Source: DATBED01 sp035480695 (GTDB lineage Bacteria > Patescibacteriota > Saccharimonadia > Saccharimonadales > UBA4665). From it: a DNA stretch of 10,988 nucleotides. The position numbers were made by a program, and so were the translations under genes. Each line of letters opens with the position of its first letter. Positions within the stretch are counted from its first letter, which is position 1. The notes under the pieces are model-generated. The model did not search any database and was not told the DNA's origin. It saw only the letters and a list, made by a program, of their open reading frames with translations. The stretch spans positions 1 to 10,988 of the forward strand of contig DATIHM010000029.1 in NCBI GenBank assembly GCA_035480695.1. Direction: 5' to 3'. Positions 1-6,427 of this stretch are shown piece after piece.

Positions 1-424
1 CCGCAAGCTGCAAGACAACTTCTTGGGCCTGATGCTGATGCGCAAAACCCTGCGCGGCGAGTTTCTGGCGCTCGTCACCACCGAGATGTTCTACACAGAA
101 GAAGGCAAAGAGCTGCTGGAATTCCTCAGAACGCATCCCGATTTCGACGGAAAAGACACTTCGGGCGTGCAAAAGCTTGCCGATTATGTTAAAATAGAAG
201 CATTACTCTATGAGGAACTCTACAACGGTCTCGAGCTGAACGAACTTCATTACGAAGCAGCCCGGTTGCAGGCGCGATTAGTAGAACAATTTGTAAAAAC
301 CGAAAAGGAAAAGCTGGCCGACTCCCTTGAAACTGCCGACGACGCGTCGACCCGGCAGCTGCTGAAGAAGGCCAAAGAATACGACGCGCTACTCAACAAA
401 GTGAAAGGAGCTGCCAATGCCTAA
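1..424 (+). CDS. dnaG: DNA primase DnaG, C-terminal fragment
   Basis: This reading frame is already open at base 2 and runs to TAA at 422-424, so about 140 C-terminal residues of a larger protein are present. The catalytic zinc and TOPRIM domains would lie before the window. The visible part is almost wholly helical and charged, as expected for the C-terminal helicase-binding region of bacterial primase, which contacts DnaB at the fork. I do not see a diagnostic motif in the fragment. The call rests on its character and on its position directly before rpoD, the dnaG-rpoD order of the bacterial macromolecular-synthesis operon. The frame overlaps rpoD by 8 bases, and the rpoD ribosome site lies inside the last dnaG codons. 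An alternative is any other long helical C-terminus, but the context makes primase likely. Confidence 0.75.
   Translation, partial: RKLQDNFLGLMLMRKTLRGEFLALVTTEMFYTEEGKELLEFLRTHPDFDGKDTSGVQKLADYVKIEALLYEELYNGLELNELHYEAARLQARLVEQFVKTEKEKLADSLETADDASTRQLLKKAKEYDALLNKVKGAANA
187..195 (+). promoter_or_regulatory. Possible internal promoter for rpoD inside dnaG (extended -10)
   Basis: The sequence TGTTAAAAT matches an extended -10 (TGn plus TAAAAT, one mismatch to TATAAT). It lies in a local AT-rich patch with ATA and TTA codons inside an otherwise GC-rich gene. No good -35 sits 16 to 18 bases upstream. It would start a transcript roughly 220 bases before rpoD. E. coli has a known rpoD promoter inside dnaG, so the placement is plausible, but this one is only a sequence match. 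Confidence 0.3.
404..410 (+). promoter_or_regulatory. Ribosome binding site of rpoD
   Basis: AAAGGAG lies within the last codons of dnaG, six bases before the rpoD ATG at 417. It supports that start and indicates translational coupling across the 8-base gene overlap. Confidence 0.85.
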
Positions 425-1547
425 GAAAAACGCCAAAGCCGACAAGCCGGAAGAAGTAAACCAAGACGAGCTGAAGAAGCAACTTGTCGAGCAAGCCAAA
501 AAAGACAAACACATCGACCAGCGTGACATTTTCGCCAAGATTCCCGAAACGCCTGAGAACGCCGAAATGCTGGACTCGCTTTACACCGAGCTGGCCGATT
601 TGAACATTGAAATCACCAGCACCGAGCCCGATGCTGCAACCTTCACCGATGAATGGGCCGCCGAAGAAGAGCCTGAAGAAGAGGACACCACCGCGGCCGT
701 TTACCTCGATGACGATGTGGCCGACGACTCAGTGCGCCTCTACCTGCGCGAAATCGGCAAGATTCCACTGCTGAGCGCCGAAGAAGAGCTGGCGCTGGCC
801 AAGCGCGTGGTCGCCGGCGACAAGAAGGCCAAAGACCAGATGGCCGAAGCCAACATGCGTCTCGTGGTCTCGATTGCCAAGCGCTACGTCGGCCGCGGCC
901 TGGACTTGCTGGACTTGATTCAGGAAGGCAACACCGGCCTGCTGCGCGCCGTCGAAAAATTCGACCCCGACAAGGGCTTCAAATTCTCGACTTACGCCAC
1001 CTGGTGGATCCGCCAGGCCATCACCCGCGCCATCGCCGATCAGGCCCGCACCATCCGCATCCCCGTGCACATGGTCGAGACCATCAACAAATTGCTGCGC
1101 ACACAACGTCGCCTAACCCAAGAGCTGAACCGCGAACCGACCAACGACGAAATCGCCAAAGAGATGGAAATCGACGTCGACAAGGTCGAGCACATCATGA
1201 AAATCAAGCAGGATATCTCCAGCCTCGACGCCTCCATCCGTGACGACGAAGAGGATTCGGTGCTGGCTGACTTCATCGAAGACGAAGACACCGCCAGCCC
1301 AGAGGAATCGGCCACCGGCCAGCTGCTGAAAGAGCAGGTGAAGGACATGCTTTCGGCCCTCACCGAGCGCGAGCAGAAAATCCTCAAGCTGCGTTTCGGC
1401 CTCGAAGACGGCAAGAGCCACACTCTCGAAGAAGTCGGCCAGGAATTCAGCGTTACCCGCGAGCGCATCCGCCAGATTGAAGCCAAAGCGCTGGCCAAAC
1501 TGCGCAAGCACCGCGATGCCAAAAAACTCCACGACTACATCAAGTAA
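417..1547 (+). CDS. rpoD: Primary sigma factor (RpoD, sigma-70 family)
   Basis: This is a 376-residue primary sigma factor, which directs RNA polymerase to -10/-35 promoters. Residues 15-70 look like region 1.1, followed by a very acidic linker (about 70-104). Region 1.2 is at about 103-135 (DDSVRLYLREIGKIPLLS). Region 2 runs from about 145 to 215 and includes NMRLVVSIAKRY, DLIQEGNTGL and the -10 recognition stretch FSTYATWWIRQAITRAI. Region 3 follows (about 220-300). Region 4, at 313-366, includes LTEREQKILKLRFGL and the helix-turn-helix VTRERIRQIEAKAL, which reads the -35. It is shorter than E. coli RpoD (613 residues) because the large non-conserved insert is absent. Start is ATG 417 behind AAAGGAG; stop is TAA. 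The stop of the opposing kinase gene begins at the very next base. Confidence 0.97.
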   Translation: MPKKNAKADKPEEVNQDELKKQLVEQAKKDKHIDQRDIFAKIPETPENAEMLDSLYTELADLNIEITSTEPDAATFTDEWAAEEEPEEEDTTAAVYLDDDVADDSVRLYLREIGKIPLLSAEEELALAKRVVAGDKKAKDQMAEANMRLVVSIAKRYVGRGLDLLDLIQEGNTGLLRAVEKFDPDKGFKFSTYATWWIRQAITRAIADQARTIRIPVHMVETINKLLRTQRRLTQELNREPTNDEIAKEMEIDVDKVEHIMKIKQDISSLDASIRDDEEDSVLADFIEDEDTASPEESATGQLLKEQVKDMLSALTEREQKILKLRFGLEDGKSHTLEEVGQEFSVTRERIRQIEAKALAKLRKHRDAKKLHDYIK

Positions 1548-2117
1548 CTAGAGTTCGATTTTGAGCTTGGCCAACAGCTGCGTCAGTGCGTCTTTGGTTT
1601 CGGCGACGGTGCCGTCGTTCAGGATAGAATAGTCGGCGTTGGCAATCGGGCCGCCTTTTTCGATGTGCTCGATTTCGGCGTAGTCGCGGGCGTCGGATTC
1701 CTCTGGCGACAGGGGTCGGCGCGGCCGCATGGCCAGCCGGGCATGCCTTTCCAATCTAGGCGCCACCACGGCGATGATAATAGCATTCTGGCCTAGACTG
1801 TCCTTGAAAATCTTGTACTCAGTCCAGCTGTAGAGGCCGTCCACGACGACCAGGCCGTGTCCGTGCTCGAACAAATCCTGCACCTGGTTCAGGATGCGTG
1901 TGGCGTAGGCGCCTTTGCCTTCTTTGGCGCGGATGTCTTCACGCACGATGCGCTCGTTGGCCTCGTTGACCTCGAGGCCGCGCCGCCCGAGCTCTTCAAT
2001 CGTTATGCCGCCGAAGTAGGTGAGCGGCAGGCCCTTTTCTTTTAACAGTTCCACGCAGATACTTTTGCCGGCGCCGGGCATCCCGACGAACACCAGAGCT
2101 TTGTTTACGTCTTGCAT
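1548..2117 (-). CDS. P-loop kinase of the UPF0200 / dephospho-CoA kinase-like type
   Basis: A 189-residue single-domain P-loop kinase. The Walker A loop GMPGAGKS is at residues 12-19, followed by a helix and then YFGGITIEELGRRGLEV. A hydrophobic strand ending in a Walker-B-like VVVDGLYSWTEYK is in the middle, and an Arg-rich lid-like stretch (RPRRPLSPEESDARDYAEIE) precedes a final strand reading IANADYSILNDG. This order (GMPGAGKS, GG or GD with a helix, VVDG, ADYxIxN) resembles UPF0200 proteins, best known from archaea and often annotated as dephospho-CoA kinase or adenylate-kinase-like. The substrate cannot be read from the sequence; phosphorylation of dephospho-CoA in CoA synthesis is a guess. 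The ATG at 2117 is preferred over an in-frame start at 2195, because it sits just before the P-loop and directly behind a -10 box. Confidence 0.8.
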   Translation of the reverse strand: MQDVNKALVFVGMPGAGKSICVELLKEKGLPLTYFGGITIEELGRRGLEVNEANERIVREDIRAKEGKGAYATRILNQVQDLFEHGHGLVVVDGLYSWTEYKIFKDSLGQNAIIIAVVAPRLERHARLAMRPRRPLSPEESDARDYAEIEHIEKGGPIANADYSILNDGTVAETKDALTQLLAKLKIEL

Positions 2118-2129
2118 GCCCCTATTGTA
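2118..2129 (-). promoter_or_regulatory. -10 box of the P-loop kinase gene, leaderless layout
   Basis: On the minus strand TACAAT (plus 2124-2129, one mismatch to TATAAT) is followed by six bases, AGGGGC, and then ATG. Transcription would begin at or next to the A of the start codon. There is no proper Shine-Dalgarno sequence. A second minus-strand TACAAT lies at plus 2143-2148. The -35 is weak (GTTACA, 15-base spacing). Confidence 0.55.
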
Positions 2130-2158
2130 CAAGACCCGCCAGATTGTAACATCTTTTG

Positions 2159-2187
2159 TTGAGAAAAACTGCTTTAAGTGGTAAAGT
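2159..2187 (+). promoter_or_regulatory. Promoter of the two-gene unknown operon
   Basis: TTGAGA at 2159-2164 (five of six matches to TTGACA) and TAAAGT at 2182-2187 (four of six) are separated by exactly 17 bases. Transcription would start near 2194, leaving a leader of about 27 bases that contains a Shine-Dalgarno site. The promoter lies back to back with that of the kinase gene. Confidence 0.6.
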
Positions 2188-2210
2188 AGCCGCAAGAATC
2201 AAGGGTGGCT

Positions 2211-2216
2211 GGGAGG
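2211..2216 (+). promoter_or_regulatory. Ribosome binding site of the 111-residue gene
   Basis: GGGAGG precedes the ATG at 2221 by four bases. It fixes this start and contrasts with the nearby leaderless-type starts. Confidence 0.75.
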
Positions 2217-2220
2217 AATA

Positions 2221-2556
2221 ATGACAGATTATGAAATCAGGTCCAAGTTACCATCAGAAGGCACGGTGGATGCCGATGCATGGCAAACGCAATCTAAGCC
2301 GTGGGGTGTTTTTGAAAATGTATTTGGCATAAAGTCAGACCACACAAGAACGCTTGTAGACGTTGCAGCTACAGAGGGTGGTGCCCAAAGAACAGCCGAC
2401 GGCCTCAACGAAAGCGCGGTTGTGGAATACGAAGTTGACGGCGATTCAGCGTCAGGGATTTACCATCAGGTGTACCACGATATCGCACAGGTGGCCTACA
2501 AGGGCAGAAGGGTTGAAGTTATCGCTATCGACACCTACGAAGAAGTAAAGGAGTAG
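2221..2556 (+). CDS. Hypothetical protein, 111 residues
   Basis: I do not recognise this small acidic, soluble protein. It has no signal peptide, membrane segment or cysteine. The second half looks like alternating strands (SAVVEYEVDGD, then GRRVEVIAIDTYEE) around a helix rich in His and Tyr (GIYHQVYHDIAQVAYKG), suggesting a compact alpha/beta fold. Support for a real gene is good: a promoter with 17-base spacing, a Shine-Dalgarno site, and a stop two bases before the next gene, whose own ribosome site lies within its last codons. The two products are therefore probably made together and may interact. The codons are more AT-rich than in rpoD or polA, which may reflect transfer or weaker expression. 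No function is proposed. Confidence 0.7.
   Translation: MTDYEIRSKLPSEGTVDADAWQTQSKPWGVFENVFGIKSDHTRTLVDVAATEGGAQRTADGLNESAVVEYEVDGDSASGIYHQVYHDIAQVAYKGRRVEVIAIDTYEEVKE
2546..2553 (+). promoter_or_regulatory. Ribosome binding site of the 349-residue gene
   Basis: TAAAGGAG overlaps the last codons of the 111-residue gene. Five bases separate it from the ATG at 2559, and the upstream stop TAG (2554-2556) lies in between, a layout typical of translational coupling. Confidence 0.8.
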
Positions 2557-2558
2557 CC

Positions 2559-3608
2559 ATGTCTGAGTTACTTGGCAACGGCAACCAAGATCCTCAGATA
2601 AGGGTGCGAACGGCTATCGCAGAGCGTGCCCAGCTACAAATGCAGTGGATAGAAGCTACAGCCAGGGGAATCGGCGGTGAAAAGGCGACAATCGAGGAGG
2701 TTTTCCCTTTGCCACCGGATGTGCGTGATGAGGCACCGGACCCTGACTGGAATGAGGAGCAAGAAGCAACTGCACGTGCACTTGGCGAGAGGCTTGGTTA
2801 TGCGGCAGAGCAGAACGTTCCTTCAGGCACTGTAGGTGGGGTGGCTCTGGTTGAGGGCGGAAAAGACTGGAAAATCCGGGCTGAAGTCGAAGCGCTTGTC
2901 GATGAAGATGTCTGGGCAGTGGTAATCTCAGGTTCGCCTCACAGGAAAATCGGTAACGACGAGAAAGAATTCAGAATTGCTGAATGCAAACAGCGTCTGG
3001 ATAAGGATCCGGATATTACCACTGAAAAGAAGCAGGAATTACTTGATTTATTTACTCAAGCCCAGGACGACGTCACGGAATACGATTTGGCGGTTGAGAA
3101 CGCTCTGGATTTAGTCAGGGATGGCTCAGGCAGCCCCACAGTTTTACCCTACGGCTATAGTCTCGCCGAAGGAAACCCGTTAGTTTATGAGAAAACAGGG
3201 CAATTTGTACTTTATGGGAAAGACGAAAAGGGTCGGGACGTTATAGTAATGCGTGTCGACAGGGAAGATTACGAAGATGAAGAGTCGAGCAAGTGGAAAT
3301 ATCGACACCAGCCAGACCCGATGCGGCGCATGGGAATAATCGCTGATATTTTGGCTGCGAATGACGAAACGGATACGCCGGTCGTTTTCATGACCAGTAA
3401 CGCTTATGCCGAACGACAGGTTGATGCTGTTCGTGCCGGTTTGAAATACGGCCGCCAGTTTGCGGCGGCTATGTACGGCCGGGCGACCTTGGCCTTTGTT
3501 AAGGGGGAGGAAATGTTACCAGATGCCCGTCTGAACCAGTTACCGGGTGCCATTCGCATCATGTACGAAAACAACAAGAAACTTCTAGCCGAGCTTGCAG
3601 CGGCTTAG
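2559..3608 (+). CDS. Unknown 349-residue protein, possible YdcF/SanA-like (DUF218) fold
   Basis: I do not recognise this soluble protein with certainty. Residues 1-115 are acidic and helical with no signal peptide. A hydrophobic strand then leads into VWAVVISGSPHRK (118-130), a charged helical insert (about 132-188), a beta-rich part (about 194-236, GQFVLYGKDEKGRDVIVMRVD), and finally MGIIADIL plus PVVFMTSNAYAERQ (274-287) with VRAGLKYGRQF (291-301). A strand ending in SG, followed later by a strand ending in TSNxYxxRQ and a helix, recalls the DUF218 (YdcF/SanA/ElyC) layout, where SGG and TSxxHxxR are the usual motifs. That is a weak resemblance: the second Gly and the His are replaced. It is coupled to the preceding gene. 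The TAG stop overlaps the TAA of the opposing ATPase gene by four bases. Confidence 0.7.
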   Translation: MSELLGNGNQDPQIRVRTAIAERAQLQMQWIEATARGIGGEKATIEEVFPLPPDVRDEAPDPDWNEEQEATARALGERLGYAAEQNVPSGTVGGVALVEGGKDWKIRAEVEALVDEDVWAVVISGSPHRKIGNDEKEFRIAECKQRLDKDPDITTEKKQELLDLFTQAQDDVTEYDLAVENALDLVRDGSGSPTVLPYGYSLAEGNPLVYEKTGQFVLYGKDEKGRDVIVMRVDREDYEDEESSKWKYRHQPDPMRRMGIIADILAANDETDTPVVFMTSNAYAERQVDAVRAGLKYGRQFAAAMYGRATLAFVKGEEMLPDARLNQLPGAIRIMYENNKKLLAELAAA

Positions 3609-6400
3609 CCGCTTAGTTCCTGGTGGAGTTTGAGGACGGCTTCGCGCGTGTGCAGGCGCGTGTGACGCTGCAGCAGGCGTAGGCTCAGGTAGAACGCTGC
3701 GCATACTATCGCGCTGAACCAGTCCGCAACCGTCAGCGGGCCGGCATGGAAGTACGGCTGGATCCACGGGTTGTACATGATGTTGGCGATGCAGAAGAAC
3801 GAGATGCCGAACGCGGCCAGCAGCTTGCGGTTGCTCCAGAGGTAATTCGTGAAGAAACTTTCGCGCTCGTCGCCGCGTACCAAGAGAAGGTTCATGAACT
3901 GGCAGAGCACGATTGTCAGGTAGGTGAGGATGGTCGCCTGCCAGTAAAAGTGGCTGTTCACGTCGATGTTGACCGGGCTCATGTTGCGCCGCACGAAGAA
4001 GAACAGGTAGTTTGTGTAAGCCAGGCAAGCGCTGAGCAGGCCGAAGCCGAGGAATTCGGAGGCCGATTTGGTGTTGACGATGTGGTCGTTGAGTTTGCGC
4101 GGCTGGTCGTGCATCAGGCCGCGCTGGGCTCTGTCCCAGCCGAGCGAGGTTATCGGGGCCATCTGGGCGACGATGTCGATGGCCAGGATTTGGATGGCTG
4201 TGATGGCGGCCGGAATGTGAAAGAAAATCTGGCCGGCCAGGCTGATGAGGATGGCGATGAGCTCACCGCAGTTGTCGGTCAGGGCGCAGCGGGCAGCTTT
4301 TTTGATGTTGCGGAAGGTGAGGCGGCCTTCTTCGATGGCGCTGACCAGCGTGTCGAAGCTGTCGTCGAGCAGCACGATTTCGGCGGCGTCTTTGGCGACG
4401 TCGGTGCCGGTGCGGCCCATGGCGACGCCGATGTCGGCCCGCTTGAGCGCCGGAGCGTCGTTGATGCCGTCGCCGGTGACCGCCACGACATGCCCGCTGC
4501 GCTTGGCGATTTCGACGATGCGCAGCTTATCTTCGGGCGCCACGCGCGAAAAGACGGCGCCGCCGTGGCTGACAAGCTCCAGGATCTGGCTGTCGGCCAG
4601 CTTGGGCAGATTTTCGCCTAAAACTATGGTGATGTTGTCGGCCAGGCCGGCCTGGCGGGCGATAGCCCGCGCCGTAGTGGGGAAGTCGCCAGTCACGATT
4701 GAGACTTTGACGTGCGCCTCGTACGCTGCCTCCATGGCGGCCGGCACGGCCTCGCGCAACGGATCCATCATGCTGACCATACCGAGAAAGGTGAAATCCT
4801 GCTCGACGTCGTCCATGACGAATTTTTTGCGCGCCTCTTTGGCCGGCAGGATGCGGTAGCCGAACGCCAGGTTGCGCATGGCGCCCTTGGCCTGCTTCTC
4901 TTCCCAATCAGATAGGAATTGCCGGTCTTTGGCCGTCAGTTTGCGGACGTGGCCGTGGTCCCAGATGTCGGTCGAGCGGGTCAGCACGCTCTCGGGCGCG
5001 CCTTTGGTGAACACCACGACCTGATCGCCGCGCCGCCGCGCCGAGCTGAGCAGCTTGCGCGCCGAGTCGAACTGGAATTCCTTCAGTTCGGGAATCTGCT
5101 TGTCGAGTTCGTCGGGGTCCAGGCCAGCCTTTCGGGTCAGCGTAATGAGCGCACCCTCGGTCGGGTCGCCCAAGACGTACCAATCGGGGTGATTGTTGTC
5201 GGGCGGATTGACCTTGGCGTTGCTGGCCAGCGCGCCGGTCATGAAGAACAATTCCAAATCGTTCAGTTCGGAGTCGCCCAGCTGCTTGCCGCGCGCCGTC
5301 GTAATGTGTCCGTCGGCCTCGTAGCCAGTGCCCGTCACGTCATATAAAGTCTTGCCGACCAGCAATTTCGTCACCGTCATCTCGTTCTTGGTGAGCGTGC
5401 CAGTCTTGTCGGTTAGGATGAAGTTAGTGGCGCCGAGTGTCTCAACGGCCGACAGCTTTTTGACGAGTGCCTTGGCTTTGGCCAGGCGTTGGGCGGCTTG
5501 GGCCAGCGTGATGTTGACCTCTGCCACCAATCCGTTCGGAATCATAGCCGCGCCAATTCCAATTCCGAACAGGATGGCGTCATGCAGGCCGAGGTTGGAT
5601 TTCAGCGCAATGGCCGTCAGGATTATAGCCAGCACGACTGTGGCCTGGGCGATGCGCGTTGCCAGGTGGTTCATCTCCTTCTGGAGCGGCGAAGGCTCGG
5701 TGCGCGTCGTCTGGCTTAGGCTGGCGATGCGGCCGAGTTCACTGTTCATACCGGTGCCCACGACCACACCGTGGCTGCTGCCGGTCGCCACTGTCGTGCC
5801 CATGAAAAGCAGGTTATGGCGCGAGCCCAGCGGCACCTCGCCCTCGATGGCGTGTACGAATTTGCGCGACGGGCTGCTCTCGCCGGTCAGGGCGAAGTCG
5901 TTGGTCGATAGCTCGTCTTCTTCCAGGATGCGCAGGTCGGCCGGCACGCTGTCGCCGCCTTCCACGTAAACCACGTCGCCGGGCACCAGCGCGGTGGAAT
6001 CGATATCTTGCAGGCGGCCGCCGCGCAACACCTTGGCGCGCGGCACCAGCAGGTTTTCGAGGCTCTTCATCAGCGTTTCTGCCTTGTGCTCCTGAAAATA
6101 ACCGACACCGGCATTCATGCAGGCGATGAGTAGCAGAATCGTCGCCGTGCGGCTGTCGCGTAGGTAAATCGAAAAACCGGCGCTAAGCAGCAGCATGATG
6201 ACCAGCAGGTTCTTGAACTGGCGCAGAAAAGTAACGATGGCCGGCTCGTGCTTGGTCTTGTGTAGCAGGTTGCCGCCGGAGCGCTCCAGCCGCTCGGCCG
6301 CCTCTTTGGCACTCAGCCCATCCTTATGCGAGCCGAGGCGCTTGAGCACCTCATCCGCGCCCAAACGGTAATAATTAAGCTGCTCGCCAGACGTTTCCAT
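3605..6400 (-). CDS. P-type cation-transporting ATPase (P2-type)
   Basis: A complete 931-residue P-type ATPase, which pumps ions across the membrane by an aspartyl-phosphate cycle. It has an N-terminal cation-ATPase domain (about 5-60, GLSAKEAAERLERSGGN) and M1-M2 (about 61-103). The actuator TGES is at 172-175 and M3-M4 at about 248-297. The phosphorylated Asp331 is in DKTGTLTKNE, with KGAPE (466-470) in the nucleotide domain and the hinge TGDGINDAP at 642-650. M5-M10 run from about 711 to 909. M5 keeps Asn710 and Glu713. However, the usual PEGL of M4 is PNGL (288-291), and M6 reads AIDIVAQMAP (740-749): Asp742 matches the Na,K-ATPase pattern but Gln746 stands where Asp is usual. Ca2+, Na+/K+ or H+ are all possible. 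A lipoprotein gene lies 27 bases upstream on the same strand. Confidence 0.95.
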   Translation of the reverse strand: METSGEQLNYYRLGADEVLKRLGSHKDGLSAKEAAERLERSGGNLLHKTKHEPAIVTFLRQFKNLLVIMLLLSAGFSIYLRDSRTATILLLIACMNAGVGYFQEHKAETLMKSLENLLVPRAKVLRGGRLQDIDSTALVPGDVVYVEGGDSVPADLRILEEDELSTNDFALTGESSPSRKFVHAIEGEVPLGSRHNLLFMGTTVATGSSHGVVVGTGMNSELGRIASLSQTTRTEPSPLQKEMNHLATRIAQATVVLAIILTAIALKSNLGLHDAILFGIGIGAAMIPNGLVAEVNITLAQAAQRLAKAKALVKKLSAVETLGATNFILTDKTGTLTKNEMTVTKLLVGKTLYDVTGTGYEADGHITTARGKQLGDSELNDLELFFMTGALASNAKVNPPDNNHPDWYVLGDPTEGALITLTRKAGLDPDELDKQIPELKEFQFDSARKLLSSARRRGDQVVVFTKGAPESVLTRSTDIWDHGHVRKLTAKDRQFLSDWEEKQAKGAMRNLAFGYRILPAKEARKKFVMDDVEQDFTFLGMVSMMDPLREAVPAAMEAAYEAHVKVSIVTGDFPTTARAIARQAGLADNITIVLGENLPKLADSQILELVSHGGAVFSRVAPEDKLRIVEIAKRSGHVVAVTGDGINDAPALKRADIGVAMGRTGTDVAKDAAEIVLLDDSFDTLVSAIEEGRLTFRNIKKAARCALTDNCGELIAILISLAGQIFFHIPAAITAIQILAIDIVAQMAPITSLGWDRAQRGLMHDQPRKLNDHIVNTKSASEFLGFGLLSACLAYTNYLFFFVRRNMSPVNIDVNSHFYWQATILTYLTIVLCQFMNLLLVRGDERESFFTNYLWSNRKLLAAFGISFFCIANIMYNPWIQPYFHAGPLTVADWFSAIVCAAFYLSLRLLQRHTRLHTREAVLKLHQELSG

Positions 6401-6408
6401 ACATAAGC

Positions 6409-6414
6409 ATTATA
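6409..6414 (-). promoter_or_regulatory. -10 box of the P-type ATPase gene
   Basis: The minus strand carries a perfect TATAAT eight bases before the ATG at 6400, inside the 27-base gap after the lipoprotein stop. A start about seven bases downstream gives a leader of about two bases with no Shine-Dalgarno sequence. The -35 is poor. The ATPase could therefore be transcribed alone as well as by read-through from the lipoprotein gene. Confidence 0.55.
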
Positions 6415-6427
6415 CTGAAGTAACTGC

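Noticed and set aside
1040..1532. Minus-strand open frames of 139 and 160 codons opposite rpoD
   Set aside because: Both lie wholly within the conserved sigma factor regions and look like low-complexity antisense products.
2118..2195. 26-codon N-terminal extension of the P-loop kinase
   Set aside because: It would place the start upstream of both TACAAT boxes, and the family starts just before the P-loop. ATG 2117 is better.
3596..3620. GCTTAGCC-GCTTAG tandem at the ATPase stop as an attachment site or terminator
   Set aside because: It is short, has no T-tract and is explained by two overlapping coding ends.
3746..4859. Long plus-strand open frames (291 and 204 codons) opposite the P-type ATPase
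   Set aside because: They are antisense to a full-length, motif-rich ATPase, show no recognisable domain, and arise from GC-rich codons that leave few stops on the other strand.
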